Part shown: piece after piece, positions 5,194 to 6,877 of the stretch
How the letters are laid out: each line of letters starts with the position of its first letter
Numbering within the stretch: position 1 is the stretch's first letter
DNA from: Candidatus Woesearchaeota archaeon
Lineage (GTDB): Archaea > Nanobdellota > Nanobdellia > SCGC-AAA011-G17 > JACPNG01
NCBI GenBank assembly: GCA_016185555.1
Contig: JACPNI010000056.1
Location: 1 to 6,877 of the forward strand
Reading direction: 5' to 3'
Length of the DNA stretch: 6,877 nt
Program-made: the position numbers and the translations under genes
Notes under the pieces: model-generated
Databases searched by the model: none
What the model was told of the DNA's origin: nothing
What the model saw: only the letters and a program-made list of their open reading frames with translations

Positions 5194-5622
5194 ATGACTC
5201 TTAATTTTCATTATAAAACTATTAAAAGACCAGATGGTACAGTTATTAAAACCCCCTCAATTCCAATCCTTCTTCACGGTAAAGAGACTATTGAATTTGT
5301 TGCTCTTGTGGACTCTGGAGCAGATGTTTCTATGATCCCAATCTCTATAGCTGAGTTACTTGGTTTAGATTTAAATGAAGAAAGCAAATTTCAAGCATTT
5401 GGTATTGGGGGAAAAGTTGATACTCTCGAGACAAAGATTAATATTACAGTACAAAAAGGTCATGAAAATCATAAATTCCAAATACCAATAAAAATAATTT
5501 TAGGAAATTACGATTTACCAATTCTTTTGGGGAGGTTGGGTTTCTTTGATAGGTTTATCATTTCTTTTAACCAAAGTCAAGAAAAGATTTCACTTAAATC
5601 TGTTCATAAATCCTTTTCCTGA
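5194..5622 (+). CDS. Retropepsin-like (clan AA) aspartic protease
   Basis: This 142-residue, single-domain aspartic protease has the catalytic motif VDSGADVSMIP (39-49, with Asp40 as catalytic acid), the flap-like segment FGIGGKV (69-75), and the family hallmark PILLGRLGFFDRF (109-121), in which hydrophobic-hydrophobic-GR precedes the C-terminal helix. Retropepsins of this size act as homodimers, each subunit supplying one Asp. There is no signal peptide or membrane segment, so it should work in the cytoplasm. No SD is visible before ATG 5194; translation may be coupled to the DUF5678-like gene 7 nt upstream. The substrate is unknown. No integrase, reverse transcriptase or other retroelement gene lies nearby, so this is a cellular archaeal family and not a retrovirus relic. 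Confidence 0.9.
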   Translation: MTLNFHYKTIKRPDGTVIKTPSIPILLHGKETIEFVALVDSGADVSMIPISIAELLGLDLNEESKFQAFGIGGKVDTLETKINITVQKGHENHKFQIPIKIILGNYDLPILLGRLGFFDRFIISFNQSQEKISLKSVHKSFS

Positions 5623-5623
5623 C

Positions 5624-5647
5624 TAGATAACTAATCTATTCCTTTTT
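5624..5647 (+). terminator. Hairpin and T run after the protease gene
   Basis: TAGAT (5624-5628) and ATCTA (5634-5638) form a 5-bp stem with a 5-nt loop two bases after the protease stop, followed by a run of five T residues at 5643-5647. This may terminate the plus-strand unit. Confidence 0.45.
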
Positions 5648-5648
5648 A

Positions 5649-5777
5649 TTAACTTCTCTTTTCTGGCTTATTTATTTTTTCTTGCAGTTGTTGAACAATT
5701 TTAACAAGCTCTTTAACTTCAGAAGATAAATTATCAAATTTCTTTAATTCTTTAGTATAGGGGGAAACAGAGGGGGG
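5649..5777 (-). pseudogene. Open coiled-coil frame without a start codon
   Basis: On the minus strand 42 codons run from just after an in-frame TAA (5778-5780) to a TAA at 5649-5651. The translation has a heptad-rich stretch (LSSEVKELVKIVQQLQEKI, about codons 17-35) that looks protein-like, but no ATG, GTG or TTG opens it. It may be the 3' remnant of a broken gene whose front part has been lost, or a chance frame in AT-rich DNA. The GC-rich inverted repeat begins where the frame loses its protein-like character. Confidence 0.3.
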
Positions 5778-5810
5778 TTAACTAATGGTTAGTCCTTTTC
5801 TCTGCACCCC
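5760..5810. repeat. GC-rich interrupted inverted repeat
   Basis: The left arm is GGGG (5761-5764) plus CAGAG (5768-5772). The right arm is CTCTG (5800-5804) plus CCCC (5807-5810). Inside sits a perfect small hairpin ACTAA-TGG-TTAGT (5781-5793). A competing arm pairs GTTAACTAA (5777-5785) with TTAGTAAAC (5811-5819), one mismatch. It stands out from the AT-rich surroundings and lies between two convergent gene blocks. It could be a structured RNA, a bidirectional transcription barrier or the scar of a small mobile element. Confidence 0.5.
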
Positions 5811-5859
5811 TTAGTAAACTTTTGGTGAAAAATGGCAGCACCTTGTTGATTAGATCTAT

Positions 5860-6081
5860 TTAATCTTCTATAGGCTTTGCAAAACCTACTTTTTTTAATA
5901 CCTTATTAATCTTTATCTTTACTTTTTCTCCTACATTGGTCCCAGGTACAAATAATACAAAACCTTTTACCCTGGCAATGCCATCACCCTTATCGCCAAG
6001 ACCTTCAATAGCTACCTCTAATTCCTCTCCAACCTTTACAGGAGTAAAATCTCCATTTCCTTCAATAATTCTATCGCCCAT
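5860..6081 (-). CDS. Stand-alone TRAM-domain RNA-binding protein
   Basis: This 73-residue protein consists of one TRAM domain: PVKVGEELEVAIEGLGDKGDGIARVKGFVLFVP (about 14-46), a linker, then VGEKVKIKINKVLKKVGFAKPI (50-71). The DKGDGIAR and FVLFVPG motifs are diagnostic. Stand-alone TRAM proteins are common in archaea, where they bind RNA and are proposed to act as cytoplasmic RNA chaperones, roughly as cold-shock proteins do in bacteria. The chosen start is ATG 6081, preceded by GGTGGT (6089-6094) at 7 nt. A GTG at 6093 would add four residues but lies inside that ribosome site. The gene is 41 nt downstream of the membrane-protein gene on the same strand and may be co-transcribed. No clear TATA box lies in the gap. 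Confidence 0.93.
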   Translation of the reverse strand: MGDRIIEGNGDFTPVKVGEELEVAIEGLGDKGDGIARVKGFVLFVPGTNVGEKVKIKINKVLKKVGFAKPIED

Positions 6082-6088
6082 GATCAAT

Positions 6089-6094
6089 ACCACC
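6089..6094 (-). promoter_or_regulatory. Ribosome-binding site fixing the TRAM gene start
   Basis: GGTGGT on the minus strand is 7 nt before ATG 6081. It overlaps the alternative GTG at 6093, which argues against that longer start. Confidence 0.65.
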
Positions 6095-6122
6095 CGAATA
6101 TTTTTTCATTTTCTTATGGTTT

Positions 6123-6500
6123 TTATCTAGTGGCCAATGCATAAAGCACCTTAAGACAAACCACAATACTTGCCGGTGCTAATAGATACACCACCGCCAT
6201 AAATAGATTTACAGCCCAATGAGGGAAAATAGGTAAACTGGCGAGCAAGAAAAATTTTAATGTTAGGGTCAATACTGCCACTAAAAACAAAACACCTTCT
6301 TCATGAAAAATATTTAAAATTCCTGCAACAACACCTAATACCAAAAGCCACCAAACCCAGGTAGATCCCCAATTAAAAATACTGGCTCCCCACCCAACAA
6401 GAAAAGCCAACAAGATTCCAATTAGAATTATAGAAAATCCTGTTTTTTTATCCGTTAAATCTAATTTTGTAAATGCGAAAAGTTCTCTGCTTTTAACCAT
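6123..6500 (-). CDS. Four-helix integral membrane protein, function unknown
   Basis: This 125-residue protein has a basic N-terminus (residues 1-20, four Lys and one Arg) followed by four hydrophobic stretches: about 22-43 (from FSIILIGILL), 48-65 (VWWLLVLGVVAGILNIF), 69-92 (VLFLVAVLTLTLKFFLLASL) and 96-122 (VNLFMAVVYLLAPASIVVCL). The short, Trp-rich loop between helices 1 and 2 contains FNWGSTW. The pattern LVLGVVAGILNI resembles that seen in uncharacterised small archaeal membrane proteins; I recognise no named family, transporter motif or catalytic residue. The strong ribosome site AGGAGGT lies 7 nt before ATG 6500. It sits 30 nt downstream of the basic coiled-coil gene and upstream of the TRAM gene, likely in one transcription unit. 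A scaffold or stress-linked membrane role would be speculation. Confidence 0.82.
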   Translation of the reverse strand: MVKSRELFAFTKLDLTDKKTGFSIILIGILLAFLVGWGASIFNWGSTWVWWLLVLGVVAGILNIFHEEGVLFLVAVLTLTLKFFLLASLPIFPHWAVNLFMAVVYLLAPASIVVCLKVLYALATR

Positions 6501-6530
6501 TTTTGCTACCTCCTATTTTAAAATATTTAA

Positions 6531-6863
6531 TCATCTTAATCCTATCTCTCCTTTTTTTGCTATGAATTTAGGTACCTGAACCTTTTGAATATTCTTTAGC
6601 CATCCACCCAATTTTGATTTCTTAACTTTTTTTCTAGTGACTGCTTTTTTGAAATTTTTTTGTTTTTTAACTACTGATGTTTTCTTCTTCATAATCTTCT
6701 TAATTGTTTTACGAATTTTTTTGACATGGCTTTTCTTTGCATGTTCTTCAAATTCTATTTCCAACTGAGATAATCTTGTCTTCAGTTTGTTATTTTCATC
6801 CTGAAGAACCTTTAGGATAGTTTCATAGACTGGCATTTTTAGATGAAGTGGTTTTAGATACAT
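6531..6863 (-). CDS. Highly basic coiled-coil protein, unknown function, possibly 5' partial
   Basis: From ATG 6863 the frame gives 110 residues; Met10 (codon at 6836) is an alternative. Neither start has an SD, and the frame stays open to the window edge, so the true start may lie outside. Residues 12-43 form a predicted coiled coil (ETILKVLQDENNKLKTRLSQ and onward) rich in charged heptads. From residue 43 on, the protein is extremely lysine- and arginine-rich (KKIRKTIKKIMKKK, then KKVKKSKLGGW), followed by a short GGWLKNIQKVQVPKF segment. There is no membrane segment. The composition suggests nucleic-acid or acidic-surface binding, but I recognise no family. Compositional bias raises the chance that similarity searches give spurious hits. 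It is followed after 30 nt by the membrane-protein gene on the same strand. Confidence 0.65.
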   Translation of the reverse strand: MYLKPLHLKMPVYETILKVLQDENNKLKTRLSQLEIEFEEHAKKSHVKKIRKTIKKIMKKKTSVVKKQKNFKKAVTRKKVKKSKLGGWLKNIQKVQVPKFIAKKGEIGLR

Positions 6864-6877
6864 ATTTTTAGTTTTTT

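Noticed and set aside
5194..5622. Retroelement origin of the aspartic protease
   Set aside because: No reverse transcriptase, integrase or long terminal repeats are present. The motif set and DUF5678 neighbour fit a cellular archaeal family.
1..6877. CRISPR array
   Set aside because: No regularly spaced direct repeats of 20-40 nt were seen in any intergenic stretch.

Overview
The window looks archaeal. It is AT-rich, with TATA-box promoters about 26-27 nt upstream of the inferred transcript starts. It has Shine-Dalgarno (SD) variants matching the archaeal 16S tail (GGTGAT, GGTGGT, GGAGGT), a stand-alone TRAM protein, winged-helix/MNT genes, and a tRNA whose introns fold as bulge-helix-bulge (BHB) splice motifs. 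I cannot name the species. The small genes and non-canonical tRNA introns would suit a DPANN-like or other divergent archaeon, but that is inference.

Layout. On the left (1-983, minus) is a phosphoglycerate dehydrogenase (serA) that runs off the window edge. It is divergently transcribed from a MNT/HEPN pair (1131-2209, plus), which has the architecture of a toxin-antitoxin module. Convergent with that pair is a minus-strand tRNA (2259-2364). Removing two short introns, one in the D-loop and one inside the anticodon, gives a 72-nt tRNA-Arg(UCG). Next comes a plus-strand operon of dodecin and an aldehyde dehydrogenase (2444-4124). A second winged-helix/MNT gene with no HEPN partner follows (4255-4836), then a T-rich, gene-free stretch.

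The plus-strand block ends with a 56-residue DUF5678-like gene (5016-5186) placed 7 nt before a single-domain retropepsin-like aspartic protease (5194-5622). A roughly 240-nt intergenic region follows. It holds a GC-rich inverted repeat and an open coiled-coil frame with no start codon. The right edge is a minus-strand cluster: a highly basic coiled-coil protein, a four-helix membrane protein and a TRAM RNA-binding protein (6863 down to 5860).

The most striking item is the doubly interrupted tRNA, because both predicted BHB motifs cut exactly at the positions needed to restore a canonical cloverleaf. The accessory content (MNT/HEPN pair, orphan MNT, DUF5678/protease pair) is typical of defence or stress islands, but the sequence alone does not prove one.
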